64,000 nt of DNA from contig JAANDG010000568.1 of the NCBI GenBank assembly GCA_036852015.1, positions 1 to 64,000 of the forward strand. The letters run 5' to 3'. Under the pieces are notes generated by a model. The model made no database searches. It saw only the letters and a list, made by a program, of their open reading frames with translations, and had not been told where the DNA came from. How positions within the stretch are numbered: position 1 is the stretch's first letter; each line of letters starts with the position of its first letter. Positions 1-13,423 of the stretch are shown piece by piece. Made by a program: the position numbers and the translations under genes. The DNA comes from Pelodera strongyloides. Lineage: Eukaryota; Nematoda; Chromadorea; Rhabditida; Rhabditidae.

Positions 1-115
1 AGTTTCGAGTTTCCTGTATATTGGTGTTCATTTAAGATAACAATAAGTCCGTCCGGTCCTATGAGTGATTGTTTTATTTATTATTTTGTGTTTTCTTGTT
101 AACAAATGATTTTAG

Positions 116-3100
116 AAAGTTGACAAGAAGAGCCCAGCGACACTCGTCGTTGACGTGCGTACTGGAGAACAACGTCCGTTTGTCTACCCGAGGCCATCAC
201 AGTCGCAGTACGAAGCTAAGGTAGTTTAAATTATTTCCTTCCTGTTTAAGACTTTGAGATACAGAGATACCATAGCCATAGCTTAGCTTAGGCCTGCATA
301 TGCCCCTTTTGAGATGCTAGTATAAAGTGTAAATACGCAAGGTTTTTTATATACCTATGCAGTAAATAGATCGCTGGTAAATATTCTCAATGATGCGGTG
401 AGGTGTGCTAACACAGTATCTATGATATATTGATTGTGTGTGTATGTTATGTGTTTGATATGTTTGATAGTTTGATTTCTACAGGAGCAGGACCCCCCAC
501 TGGACTCTTCTGCAAATCGTGCACAGCCTACTACAGGAGTTGCTTCCCTAGCACCATCGTCTCAGGTGGGTCATTTTTAGAAGCTGGTTTTGGTTATGAG
601 GCTATGTCATGACATCATTCACTTACTGTTGCGAGAGTTGGAGTTTTCTCTTTTCTTTACTCTTGTATTAGTTTTTGTAGGTTCGGTCCTGTCCTGAGGA
701 CAAGTTTTTGTAGGTTCGGTGCTGAGCCCTGAGTTTGTATTTTCAATTTAGCCGATAGTTTGTTTTAGGAAGTATGCAAGAGCCCATCCACACCCTTCGT
801 TAGCGAACGTCACGGAGGCAGTCGTCGGTTCTTTTACCCGAGAGCGTCTGACTCCAGAGCTAAGGTAGTTTGCTTATTCTCCTTCCTCATTTGTTTTAGC
901 TAAGCTTGTGGCGTGTCACGTGCCATAGCTTAAGATTGTGGCGAGCTTGTCGTACATAGAACGGAGCCATCTTCGAGGTTTTTTTTATGAATTTCTGAGC
1001 TTACCTTGGCCATTTGAATAGATATATGCTTTACGGGTTTTGCCTTCACATTAGATACTGGTTTTATCATGTTAGTAGTGTAAAATATACAGCTTATACA
1101 AATATTCAGCAAATGATTCGTTACCGTGGAGATACGTTGTGATTTTCGGTGATATGTTGCTTTTACAGGATACAGCGCAGGACTCTTCGGCAAGTAATGT
1201 AGCCTCTAAGACTGACACTGGAGTCGCACCTCGTTTAGAACCGGTATCTGATGCCCAAGTAAGTGTGATGTATTTTTTAATGTATAACCTTGTATTACTT
1301 GCAAATTTCTTTTCCCATATCTGGGCACTAGAAGTCGAAGGGTACAATTTGAAATACATGGAAGATGGAAATGCTTTTGTTCAGCATACCTTTCACAAAC
1401 CATGTCATATACGGCCTTACCGCCGCTTAAATATTAGTCGTCTTCTTTACATTTTACATATATCCTTGTATTTTTTTTGTAGGATGGAAATCGAGAGGTC
1501 ACTGACAGATCTACAAATGAAGGAGAAGGACAAGCTGGTTGGTTTTGTTTTGTTGATTTTTAGTATGGTGGTGTGTGTGTCTATGTGTCGTGTTTTCCAA
1601 ATAGTTGACTGCTAGCAACCAAGATGTTTTGCAAGCGCTTTCTTCTTACGTCTTATTGAAATGCGATTCACAATTTCGAGTCCTAATATAGTAGCTGAGC
1701 TATCTCCGCAGCTGAGCAGTCTTCTCACTGTGCCCTCCCGCGATTTGCTTATTTAAAAAGTTTATTTTAGGTGATGTAGTAAAGAACCTGGTCATCGACG
1801 GCTATGATGATGATGTTGGAGATGATGAGCAAGACGTTCACGACGCTGCTGTCGACGGGAATCAAAACCAAGTGGTTGAAGGAAAAGAAGGAAAAGACCA
1901 TTTGCCACACGGTATGACTGCTTAAGTGCATAAATCCGGCGTAAATTGGTCTGTTCAACTTTGTAGCCGAAACGCAAAGTGTCAGGGATGATACGTTTCG
2001 CAGCTGTGATCACGTTGATAAACTCAGTCACTAAGTAGTTTTTCTTTACACTATGTTTGCATGTGTTTGCAAAGACAGTTTTTGTGCATTGATCTTCTTT
2101 GAATTGGTTGGTTTAGCCTCATCTCGTGGCTCGAGTAATGGACCACGTGATCGTATATCAACAGCAATGGAGCATGGTGGTATATATCGCCGTGTGCCCT
2201 CGTTAGCCACTGATCAGGTGGGTTCTAGAAATTGTCTGTTTGTGAGCTGTTTTGTTTCGTAGCTTAGCCGGGTTGTTTTGTTTTCGCATTCGTTGTTGAG
2301 ATTGAGATATGTATTTGTTTACACTACTTCTTTTTGTTGACACTACTTACATTGTAATGTTTAGTCCGTCGGAAATTCGGAAGAACCGCGAGCAACTCAG
2401 CAGCCGGATGATCGCGTACAAGTGTCGAAGAAATCAAAAGAGAAGTACGTTCACCTTTCGTGGTTGTTTGAATACGAGTGTATGAATTATTTATTGGTAT
2501 GAAACTTTGTTTATGACATTCGTTTGTTTTGATTCGTAGTTTACATGTTACGTGGGAATGGGAGCCGACGTAGAGATTTTTTGCCTACGTCTGTCTATAT
2601 GGGCATCCTTTCAACATTTAAATTTCGCGCAAACTATAAGTAAGCTGTTTTACAATGATATTTTTCCCGCAAATATATATGGATGTTCACGCAAATATAT
2701 ATGGAGTTGTTTGTTTCGAAAACCGAGTTATGCCCAACCGAAAGGTATCAATGATCAGATAGATGATAGATGTTATATAATCAGAGCTTCTTCCGACGAC
2801 TCCCAATATAAGATTAATCAAAAACACACGAATCAAAATGTATTTGTTCGACTGGTTTCGGCTTTACGCCCACATCAGGAACAAATCCTTAGGTGGGGGA
2901 GTTTTTGAATCTTATTCTTATGTTGGGAGTCGGAAGAAGCTCTGATCTGATATCATCTGTCTCATCAGTATGACTATGACGGCATCCCTCCAGTAGCAAG
3001 CATACCAACAAACACATATTGAAGGTATCAATGATGGCTTTTTTTTTGGGCATCGAAGTTATACGCTGAATATTTCAGAACTGATGAGTTCTCTTCCTCT

Positions 3101-6100
3101 GATGAGGATGACGATGACGATGAAGATACTTCGGGGACGGGAGTGTGTGTGCTTGATCGGGCAATGGATACGGTAAGAGTTTTTTTTGTTTCTTTATCAA
3201 ATTTCATATTGGTAAATGATTGAATCAAACATTGGTTAAAACAAACAATTCTGCGGATTTTGCCAGGAATGATTTGACAGTAGGTTTGTGTTTTGTTCTT
3301 TAGAAGATTGTGGTACATTGTGCTATAGCGACATTTTCTAAAAAAAATTCGCCTGGAGGAGTATAAAAGATGGTTGATATCGGAATTTTTCATCAAGAAA
3401 TGAAGTGTTTGTCCTCTTCTCTCCTATAGTATAAAGCCATTTTTCAGCATTATGGTCTGGTGTTTTTATATCGTATACTATCCATTTACCTATAGTCGTA
3501 GGATCTTATTTATTGATATTTTTGCTTGAATCTTGATTCGACCAGTCCTCATTGTGTTTTGTTTTAGAATGTCCCACAAAGAGTGGATTTGGCGAGGAAT
3601 GATGAGACAGGAGGTTTGTTTTTTGTTTCTTTAAAATCGGAAACGTATCATAAATAAACACAATTTTGGGAAACAACATATATTTGGATGGTGGTTTTGA
3701 ACTTTTCCCGACAAGTTTTATGCCCTGTCACCATCTTTGCATAAACAGCAGTTTTTTCCCTGTTTGTGAAACTTTTCCTCACTTCAGCTGCCGTGTCGTC
3801 TGCGTCTGTCAACAGTGCCAACTCGGTGATCGACCATGTTCGAGGAGCGCCCGAAGTAAACAAGGTAAGGTTTAGTCAGACTTGGTAGACGGTAGACTTA
3901 ATTCTAAGGTATGGTATTTGTTAAACTTGTACGTAGAATGGCGGGAACGCGGTGTCTGAGGCCGTATTCACCAACAGGCAAGAAGCCCTCCCTGGCCTCC
4001 CCAGGGAGCTAAGGAGTGCGAGAGCAGAAGAAGTTCAGAGCGCTCGTGAGCATAGGGAGGGCTCCCTGTGTGTTGGTGAATACAGCATTTGATGGTCCAA
4101 TGAGCTTTTTGGGTTGTGTCTGTGGCTCTTACGTCTTTTTTGAAATATCGTCGAGAACGAGGGCATTTATATCTCTCATATTATTGTGGTTGAGACAATT
4201 ATATATAACTCTTTCATTACATAAAACAACACACATATACAGTGAAGAAGAAACGCGGCGTGGTAAACAAAAAGACAAAACGAAAAACTAAGGACAAGAG
4301 AATGTACGAACTAATAACTAATATGACTACAAATTCAATTATGCGATTAAAGATTAAGGATGAGCGATATTCATACACATGTGTTCCGCACGGTTCTCTA
4401 ATCATCGTGAATTGTTCGCATTGTGTGAATTCAATCCTTTTTATTTCTAGGAAGCTTGCCCATCGTCCGATCGTCCAACAGGACCGCGAAGCCCAAGAGG
4501 TCAATATTGTGTTATATACTATTTGAAATTTTAATTTTATTGTGCATTTTGTATCTGTATGATGTTGCCGCTCGAGCAGAGCGTTTGTTTTAGTTTATTT
4601 TTTGGTCTGTTAAACTAATGCGTTTTTTGGTATTTTTCAGTGGACGGAGTTGTCTCGTCTTCATCGGTCGAAACAGTAGTGCTCCAGGAGGAAACGCCAG
4701 CAGGAGAAGGTACTTTGAAGTGTATTCCGTCTGTCTTCACTAACATTGCTAACTTGGCGCTGTGTAAGTAAATAGTGATTGTAGTAAAAGATGTGTCGTG
4801 TAGCGAAGGTGGAATTAATGGCATTTGGTTTGTGAGCGTCCCATACGCGTTATTATTATATTGGTTCTGTGCCGTCCGAAGGAAATTAAATATTTTTTAT
4901 TGTGCTGCAGCTCAAGGTACGTCAGAAGTAACCGAGTCGAATATACCTGAGATTGTTCCTTCCTCTGGACAAATTGCCGAAAGTCGGGTTACTGATCCTG
5001 AAGCTGTTCCCAAATCGCGTCCACTGCAAACGGTTAGCTAATTGTATCCATTTGGGATTGTCTGAATGAACAGAGGCCGTATTCACCTACATACAGGGAG
5101 CCCTCCCTAGACTCACGTTCGGTCTGAATCTCTTATTCTCTCGCAGTCTCTATGCACTCTTTAGCTCCCCAACGAGGCCAGGGAGAGCTCCCTGCGTGTT
5201 GGTGAATACGGCCTCTGGACCCGCATAACATTATCATGTTAGTGATAGGCCATTATATTGGAAGATTGGTACGTGGTACTGTGAACACGTCTTTTTGTGA
5301 TGACAATTCCATTTAAAGCGATATAGAGGCCGGTTTTTGAAACGCATCGTGTACCACTGAATTCTTACGTATTTATGCAAACTTGCGATTTTTTTATTCT
5401 AATTTATGTTCATTTGTATAAACTGCATAAGAATGTTAATCTTCTCGATGTGTTTCAAAAATAAAAAAATACTGGAGACTTTGTTTAGGAAGCTCGTTCT
5501 GTGAGGGCGGCTGCTCCAAGTGCTGCGCATCTTCCAGGTGAGACTTTGGTTAAGCTCACTACTAGAGGCTATTTGCACTTTTAAATGTGGAGTGAACACT
5601 GTGTTCCGACGGGTCCTGGTCCCGTCTGTCATACCGATTGTTCGAACGGGACCACAGACGGGACCGGCTCCCATGTATCCTATCAATTGTTCCGACGGGA
5701 CCTGGTACCGTGTATCATATCAATTCACTAAAGCCCTCATATGTTTAGCGGGTATAAGATCCCACTCGTCGATGTTTGCTGTACCGGTTGCTCGTGTTGG
5801 AATCACAACTTGGGATGATCCTTCTATGGTTTTTGATGGTGGACCTATTAACGTGAGTGGCTTGCTTTACATATTTATGTCTTTTAAAGGGAATATGTGT
5901 CCCCTTTTTGAAATGAAGCTATATAAATAAAACATGTTTCCCATTCAGGAAACATACATAATCCCATACAATAAAGGCGATGAGTATGCATAGTAGGTCG
6001 CGTATCTAATGGGGTTCCCAAGTATGCTGAAAATTTACCGTATCTTGGAACTACACCACTACACGAGAATATATATTTTTTTTTAAATTTCATACTATGT

Positions 6101-9100
6101 ATGCAAGTTTCGTGCAGAAACACAGCGAATTTTTGGGATACTTGGAAAGCCCATAAATGCGAGCCTTTTCTGGAGAATGAGAATGGTTACGCATTTTTAG
6201 TATTTTCTCTTCATTTAGGGTTTGTTGCGCATTTGGATTGGCTGAGTCCTTCTTTCCTCTAAGATTTCATGTTGGGAAAGATAGTATGCTAGTTTTTTGC
6301 GCGAACAAGCACAGTATCGTGGAATTTTGGAATTTTTGTTTTGTGATAATATAACACAGTGACATTCATCGATTATATTTTTGGTGGTTCTTCCAGGTAT
6401 CGAATGCTCATGCGCCAAGACACTCTGATGACGTGCCAAGCTCGAGTAGGATTCTGGAACTGCCTCCCACCGATGCTTCGATGATTCGCCGGGATGTACG
6501 AGTTGCTCGCCCGATACCGAATTATGCAGCCGTACAGCCTGTGGCCGGTGTTGACGCCAGATTGCTTCAGCCGGCGAGCCAGCCCCCGTCGTCAGGAATT
6601 GCGGCATCGACGCCTTCCGTGGCTAGTGCGCCGGTCGGCTTAGTGACGCGTCAAGAAGTGGAGTCTGGGTCGAGGTGCGAGTTTTTTCTTTTTCTTACAA
6701 ATAGGATTTGTTTGGTAGGATCTAATTTGAGCGATTGAGCGAACCACCTCCGGAAGTAGAATATTAGACATGCTAAGCTCGGCGGCGCCGGCGGTACACG
6801 AAATTTATAAGAAACGTAAACTGAGAATTTCGGGTACCACCTCCGGACTCACCGGCGATGTTAGCTTTTTATAAATCCCGACTGATGTACCGAGCTTATG
6901 ACTGTAATATCATTAAAACATATATATTTTTTTAGAATTCCTGCCGATGGTCGCCAGTTTGCCGGATCATCTCAACCAGCTGCGAATAACGTAAATGTGG
7001 CACCGGTTAGCGATTATTTTGGTTGGCTTTTTTTACCTTGCCGAATTGTACAGCGTGCATTTTTTTTCCTTTTTTACTTCTTATCTTCTTATTTCTTATG
7101 TGGCAACCTTAGTTACTTGTATGGCAATGTTCATGTGCCATTGGTAATTTTCAGAGTGAGCCGGTCCTTGACTGTTTGCAAAGTATACAACGTGAGTTTT
7201 TTCTTTTTATATTTCAAGTTCTCGTGAGGGTGCTAAATTGTTAAATTGGAAATCAGTAATAGTAATATCTTTGTGTTCGAAAGTCGAAATGTGAAATACT
7301 TTGCATGTTTGTCGGAAGGTTATCATTGGTTTGTTTTGCAGGCAGTCTAGGCGGCATAAGTGAACGACTCGCGCGCCTAGAACGTGAACGTAAGTCTTCC
7401 ACTATATCAAGATACCAGACGGCTATCGCTGCCCGAGGCGTCTTTCCATTCTGTAACGTAGATGAAAATCTTTACGAATGAAAACATACATCGTTCTTTT
7501 ACATGCGAATATTCTAATTTGAGCTGCGGCACTCTTTTATATCCAAAGCGGAACAATTTATTCGAATTCTTACGGTAAAGTGAGTGCTAGCGCACACTAC
7601 AGTTACTCTTTAAAGGAGGAGGCTCACGAGAATGAAGTGCTCGAATGGGTTCCTTTTATCGAAAGATATTGGTATTAAGTTCCGAAAGACATGCTTTACA
7701 ATGCAAAAGTTTTTAACTGGAAGGAGTAAATCAATATAAAACTATGAATTCTATCAAAATTTTGGATCGTAAAAAATGGTTGATTTCCATAATGGGCATG
7801 CAAATTTTGTGCTGGCTTGCAAAATGACTTGTAAATTTGCATGTTTAGCTTTGAAGTCTACCTTGCATACGATAGGTTATTTTATTTGACTTCGAGTTCT
7901 TAGATTAATTAATTCCTCCAAACTAAAGCGCTGAACCTTATACCACTTGTTTTTTGGAAGATAAACCCATTATCCTTCGATAAAAGGAAACTATTTGGGC
8001 ACTTCATTCTCGTGAGCCTCCTCCTTTAAAGCGAAATGCTAGCCCCTTTGGAAAATTTGCATATGATAAGCAAGTCCTATGTATCCTATGCTAATTTTGT
8101 ACGATCTTCCGCGACAATCGTACAAAATTTGCATAGGATACATAGGATTTGCTTATCATATGCAAATTTTCCAAAGAGGCTAGCATTTCGCTTTAATAGT
8201 GTTGTTCGATGTTTGCAATTAACAGACTCGTCCATTTCGTTCGGCTTTGGTAAACATTGAGAATAATGAGCGACATCGTTTGTTATCTTAGTTTGTTTTG
8301 CTCTCAACTCATTCGTTCCCGTAGCAGCTGTAGTCTGTTATTAAAACTTAAACTCCAAATAGCAACCCGTAGATATCGCTGTGGAAGTGTTCCCTGGTTT
8401 ATTTGTACTTTTATTCAGACAGGAACCCTGCAAACGATCTTTTACTCATCCCGCGTCTGGCGGTATTGGAGCATCGTAAGTGGTTATATTTGGGTTTATT
8501 TGGGATGATTGTTTTTTTTTCGGGGTTTGGTTTCGTTTCAATGAAGCCGATTTGGAATAAATCTATACTAGCCCGACTAGCCGTATAGGAGATTCCTATC
8601 AAGTTTTTCCTTCATTAATATTTGTTGCGCGGCTAATTAAGTTGTTCCAGAAGTGCGTGCAGTGACTACCAATGTGGAGATGAACACCGCTGTTTTGGTA
8701 TTTTTTAGCTTTGTTTATCTTTTTATTTTTTATGACCTTTCCTTATGTGGATATTCAATGTTTTGATAATGTGGGATGTAAGTTTGATGCTCTGCGTGAG
8801 GTTATTTACATCTGCACAGCCACAGCCAAATTTGAAGTGTTGAATAGGCCCGAACCTGGCTATTATTATGAAAAAGCTATTATTATTTTGACTTCTATTC
8901 AGAGATCCGAACGCCGTACGCCTGTTACTGAAGGTCCTCCTCCCAAACGTGTGAGATACGATCTGAATCCGGTGAGTGTTTCCCATTTTTTTCTTGCTGT
9001 GTCCTTCTTTTAGAGTTCGTGTGTATGTACCAAAAACGGTTTCCGTTTGCAGGTTCATCCCGTGGATCGCCTACAGTCCAACGAAAATGAAGACAACGTC

Positions 9101-11876
9101 GAAGACGCTATGCAGGAGATTGGTACGATCTTATTACTTCCTTTTTTTTATTTTGGAATATATTTTTATTTTTTTCAATCAATAAACTATTGACTGTTTG
9201 TCCAGGTGGTTTGCTGCACATGTGTGGGTTTTATTCTCCCAGGCGAATGCCTCCGATCCTCCGGTCAGGTGTACAAGAACCACCTCCGTTTTGGTTTTGA
9301 CCACCTCCGGAAGCAATTCGAAATTAATATATTTGACCGTGGTGTTTTATTAAAACTATATATCACCAAGCTAAAGAAACCACCTCCATTTACGCGCGGC
9401 ATTAATATCCTGTCAGTAAACGTGCCTATTCCAGACATATTTTCAGGAGGACAAGCAGTTTTGGACGGTGACGACGTCAAGTACGGCCCTCAGCCACTGG
9501 TGCCCAGGGATCTGTTGGAAGGTAAGGTCTTTCCGTAATAATGCGACAATACCAGAAGTATTTGTCTGGCTAATGATGTAGACTGGGACTTATCGTCAAT
9601 AAGCCTTGATGGCTTCGTCTGTGTGAATACTTGTGCTTGCGAGAAGTCTATGGAGTAGTGAAAACTTGTAAACCAGACAGCTGTGCTTGGTGCAATAAAA
9701 CGTTATGAATATTAAGCAAAAGCCAAATAACATTGTATCGTTTAGCTAAAGCACGATTGGGAATAGTGGAGGACCAAGATGTGGTGAGAAGATTTATTAT
9801 CTATTATATCTCTATGTTGTTCTTAGCACAATTAGTTATTAATAACATATGTCTCATTAGTACCACACAACTCTGACAGTTACCAGTGTAGTGGTAATCA
9901 CATTGGCATTCCATTCAAAACGAGTGTTCACTCACGCACCCCGTTATTGCCCCGCTGTATCAGATTTATGCAATTACTTTTTTTTCAGCAATTTCTGGGA
10001 GATGTGGCACCACAAGATCAAGATACGAGTGTCCATATTAAGGTGGAGGTTGAAGGTGTGTTTATTTGTCTTGTTGGTAGTTTACAATTTATTGTTAATA
10101 GTTGTATCATGTATTTTTCATTCGAACTAAATTTGTGTAGCTTTTGTTTAGCTTTCTATTGTGTTACTTGTCTGCAGAGTATAAATTCCGTGCGTAAATG
10201 GAGCTGGTTTCTTTACCTTAGTGATAGACCGTTTTAATAAAACACCATGTTTCAGTCAAAAATATTAATTTCGAATTGCTTCCGGAGGTGGTCAAAACCA
10301 ATCCGGAGGTGGTTCGTGCTGTTTTCACGCACCAACCTGTACCCCTGCTTGTCTGAGTTGTGCTCGTTGCAATGTTGCGCAATGTTTTTTTTTTTCACGA
10401 AGAATTCGTTTTAGAAACTGAAGAGGTTGAAGAAATCCAACACGTTGAGAACAATGGAGAAGCCACTTCGTCTGTATGTTTTGTTTTCCTTTTCAGTTGT
10501 TGGATCCTATCATGAGGCCGTATTCACCAACAGACAGGGAGCCCACCCTAGGCTCACGGGCGCTGTGAATCTCTTCTGGTCTCGCGCTCTTTAACTCCTT
10601 GGGGAGGCCAGGGAGGGTTCCCGGCGTGTTGGTGAATACGGCCTCTGTTTTCAAAGTATTTCTAGATAGCCGTATAGCCGTATTTTTGTGTAGATCAATA
10701 TATATTTTCGTTTGAATCAATAAACTCTTTATTATTATTATTATTATTATAAGTGTTTAGAGGTGGGTGTGGGCGAAACGTTTCTGCTTTTGCTTTTTGA
10801 TGTGCATTTTTAGGCGCGCCAAGTTTTACCTGTTTATGATCCTAATTTAGTAATCATGTAGTTTCCAGTGTATAGGCTATGAAGTTTAGTTTGTTCATCC
10901 AAATATTATCATCTGTCAAATTTACCCATTCCAGGTGGATACTGTAGACAGTGAGCCGGTTGCGGTCGAGCTACCCGCTGTCGTTTCTGACACGACCGAC
11001 TCCGATGAACCGCAGCAAGAATGTGCTGGGGCGGCACTTTCGATTAGCCAAGGATCACTTGTTATCAACACTGATCTGGTATAGTTAAGAATCTTTGTAT
11101 ACCTTGATTAAGCATCAGATAAGTTTTTGGACTGATTTGTTGGGAATAAATAGTGTTATTTACATAACTAGATGCTGGTTCGATTCGAACTGAGTTCGAT
11201 CCACCTAGCATAAAAACGTAGGGATACGGTGAGTTCAAATACGTTTCAAAAAACCCGGCTGTAATACTGCTTTTTGCATTATATATTTATATCATTTCAG
11301 AGTGTGAGCGCTGAGCGGCTTGTTGAGGAGGATGAAGATGAGGAGATGCTAGAAGACGAAAACGGCTTTTTGTCTGAAAACTCGGAGCCGATAGAAACTG
11401 CAGGGGATCAGGCAGACGATGACCACCATGGTACGATTCAAGTGCGTTATATGTGACTAACCACCAATACCTAACATTCCTCAGTTATCTGTCACTCACC
11501 TTACCTCCTCTCTCAGCACAGCACTAACCAAGCATGATACATGATATGATGTGTTGTTAATTGGTGTTAAGGCTATAGTTAAGCTATTGGTGTCTTTTTA
11601 TGAGTGTCTTACGCACACCAGAAGCATGTGTCAAATACAGTAAGTGCCGTATCTAGTGAACATTTCATGGCCCAATGATCACTGGGTACGGTAGCTTAGA
11701 GACTTGGAGGTAACCCTTGCATGTGAGTTGCGCCAATAATATGTTCCATACGCAGGAATGGGAAATCAGGTCAAATGTGCGTGCGTACCGTTTACGCACG
11801 ATGTGCACCCCGAATTCTGGCTATTTTTGTTTTAGGTGTATCAGCGACCGCTGTTGGATCGTCGTCGAGCTGTTGA
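116..11876 (+). CDS. Large acidic low-complexity protein, tandem paralogue A (5' end outside the window)
   Basis: Function is not recognised. Thirty exons join in one open frame with matching phases: 116-220, 485-565, 769-864, 1169-1258, 1483-1537, 1771-1911, 2117-2217, 2365-2444, 3079-3172, 3568-3613, 3788-3864, 4451-4499, 4641-4709, 4911-5032, 5489-5537, 5749-5852, 6397-6674, 6936-7005, 7155-7191, 7342-7389, 8651-8697, 8903-8971, 9053-9122, 9447-9521, 9746-9783, 9989-10055, 10415-10473, 10935-11078, 11301-11430, 11836-11876 (TGA). This gives about 843 residues. Visible features, numbered from the first exon here: two exon pairs that look duplicated (1-2 and 3-4); an acidic run DEDDDDDEDTSG near 255-270; WDDPSMVFDGGPI near 440; a basic patch PPPKRVRYD near 625; PLVPRDLLE near 676; IKVE, a SUMO-type site, near 716; and an acidic C-terminus (EEDEDEEMLEDE). 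The WD.P, PP.KR.RY and P..PRD.LE blocks recur in the same order in the next gene. It is probably nuclear by composition (inference). The N-terminus, probably with the CxxC motif of its paralogue, lies upstream of base 1. Confidence 0.75.
2735..3040. repeat. Palindromic MITE-like element
   Basis: CAGAGCTTCTTCCGACGACT near 2778 is inverted as GGAGTCGGAAGAAGCTCTG near 2927. Outer copies of GGTATCAATGATG-like sequence border it. Lies in an intron of gene 1. Confidence 0.6.
3958..4090. repeat. MITE family A, copy 1
   Basis: Inverted repeat with ends GAGGCCGTATTCACCAACA and an internal GAGAGCAGAAGA core. In an intron of gene 1. Confidence 0.8.
5073..5215. repeat. MITE family A, copy 2
   Basis: GAGGCCGTATTCACC ... 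GGTGAATACGGCCTC, perfect outer arms. Confidence 0.8.
5313..5470. repeat. MITE family C, copy 1
   Basis: TTAAAGCGATATAGAGGCCG then TTTTTGAAACGCATC; the inverted arm is diverged. Core CTAATTTATGTTCATTTG is shared by the family. Confidence 0.7.
5606..5724. repeat. Short inverted/direct repeat cluster
   Basis: Three copies of a unit containing CGACGGGWCCTGGTMCCGT-like sequence, one inverted, in an intron of gene 1. Confidence 0.5.
6741..6853. repeat. MITE family E, diverged copy
   Basis: ACCACCTCCGGA occurs at both ends, with a GGCGGCGCCGGCGG core. Confidence 0.5.
7609..8030. repeat. Palindromic element with about 57-bp terminal inverted repeats
   Basis: CTTTAAAGGAGGAGGCTCAC at 7609 is inverted at 8010-8030, followed by matching AGAATGAAGTGC and CCTTTTATCGAA in both arms. 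It abuts the next palindrome and shares the CTTTAAAG junction. Confidence 0.8.
8025..8195. repeat. MITE family D, copy 1
   Basis: Near-perfect palindrome: AAAGCGAAATGCTAGCCCC ... GGCTAGCATTTCGCTTT, centre near CCGCGACAATC. In an intron of gene 1. Confidence 0.9.
9278..9402. repeat. MITE family E, copy 1
   Basis: ACCACCTCCGTTTTGGTTTT ... GTTTTATTAAAAC ... ACCACCTCCATTTACGC. Confidence 0.75.
10190..10350. repeat. MITE family E, copy 2 (inverted)
   Basis: GCGTAAATGGAGCTGGTTTC ... CCGGAGGTGGTCAAAACCA, the reverse orientation of the 9278 copy. Confidence 0.75.
10514..10645. repeat. MITE family A, copy 3
   Basis: GAGGCCGTATTCACCAACA ... TGTTGGTGAATACGGCCTC, about 132 bp. Confidence 0.85.
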
Positions 11877-12712
11877 TTATGCGGCGGTCTTAGGCCCGTT
11901 CCTGGCGTTTTGCCCAACATTGAGGTTTTTGGTGCGATTTCTCTGAGTTTGTATGTTATCTTGTATGTCTCCTTACCGGCTTCTCTGTTAGTGCTTTATA
12001 GTTGACCTCCACGCCTCCACCACTGGTATTTTTCTGTCTTGTTTCTTTTTATGTTTTTGTTTTATCCCTTCTTGAAGCGAATTAGCGGTCGGTCTCCAAC
12101 AAAAAATACAAAAGAGGAGGAATAAACACCCGTGCGTTGATTACAATTGTGAAAACCGTGCATTTTTGGACTTTTACTTGCAAATTCAAAATATTTTGTC
12201 AACGTTTCGTCATTTGGATGCTGCCGAATCTGTTATTATTTGAAATTCACACATGGCGTTTTTTTCGAACTCCGCAGAACTAAAATATTCGCAAATCGCC
12301 ACAATCGGTTTTTCCTTTACAAAATCGTAAAAAATGGTTGTTTGAAAACATTTTTTTACACGATGCTCTCATTTGTTTGTGTTTTTACTTTTTACATTTA
12401 TTTTCGTTTATAACCGTTTTTAAACTATTTTTGGTGAAAAACCCCCAACCGGGTGCTATTTAGCTTTAAAGTTGGTTGCTTCATTTTTATCGTTACTTTC
12501 AATTCGGAATTTAAGTGCTATTTTATCGTCGTTTTTATCGGTTTTAGGTCGGTTTGCTTAGAATATCCCACCCACGAAAGTGGCGCACCCAATATTTGAT
12601 ATTTATGGTTTACGGTTTTATTAGTGTTTGTTGTGCAAGACATGATGGACGTTTGGAACTGATGTTTAAAAGGTTTATTGTTTTCACGTGTTCTCAGTAC
12701 CAAATGGTTTGT

Positions 12713-12885
12713 TATTAAGCGAAATACCATCGTGGACAACTGAATTCTTACGTATTTATGCTAATTTTCTCGAATTTAGCTCGATTTTTTGTTCTAATTT
12801 ATGTCGTTTGCATACGCTGCATCGGCTGCATATGAGTGATGGTCTACTCGATTTGTTTCAAAAACCGGCCTGTGTTTCGTTTTAA
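12713..12885. repeat. MITE family C, copy 2
   Basis: TTAAGCGAAATACCATCGTG ... TTTCAAAAACCGGCCTG. Lies in the presumed 3' UTR of gene 1. Confidence 0.7.
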
Positions 12886-13144
12886 AATTCGTCTACTCGG
12901 CTCGTACTCGTCTTACTCGTGTTTAGAAATGTTTATTAGACTCTTAGGAAGAGCGCAACGCCATAAGAGACGATGAAAGAAGTGTTATGTGCTCGTTTAT
13001 GTTTTACTGACGTGCGTAAGTATATTTGTTTTTTTTTACCAAATTAACCCCTGTACTCAATTTTAACTCTGGTTTATGAACTTACTCGTGAATTTCCTTT
13101 GGTCCCAATATGTAGATTTTGTATGTCAATGTTTTGGACCGTTT

Positions 13145-13150
13145 AATAAA
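13145..13150 (+). terminator. Poly(A) signal of gene 1
   Basis: GTTTAATAAATTG lies 1.27 kb past the stop of gene 1 and 274 nt before the next ATG. The 3' UTR would include a MITE. Confidence 0.4.
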
Positions 13151-13390
13151 TTGTATTTTTTTTCTTGCGTGATAGACGCTTCCTTTGTTGTTCTGTTCTG
13201 TCGGATTCGTATCTTTGGTTTCTTCTTGCTTTTTTATTTATTCTGCGTTTTATATATCTGCTCTTAGGCTAATACACTAGCTTTTGGTTTTGCTATGATT
13301 TAAGACTGCGCTTAGTCCAGCCGTTTGCTATGTCTTTGTCCTTTTTTTTCAACTGGTTATTAGTTTGTAGGTTTGTACCAGTATCAATTT

Positions 13391-13423
13391 AGGTCCAGCT
13401 GTGAAACCGGATTTGGTTAAAGA
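13391..13423 (+). promoter_or_regulatory. Acceptor-like AG and short leader before gene 2
   Basis: ATTTAG ends at 13392, 31 nt before the ATG at 13424. It fits a trans-splice site or the acceptor of a 5' UTR intron. Confidence 0.4.

Larger units (their letters stand above)
11877..13390 (+). other. 3' UTR / intergenic region between genes 1 and 2
   Basis: Holds AT-rich sequence, a family C MITE and the poly(A) signal at 13145. No exon with good splice sites was seen. Confidence 0.5.
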
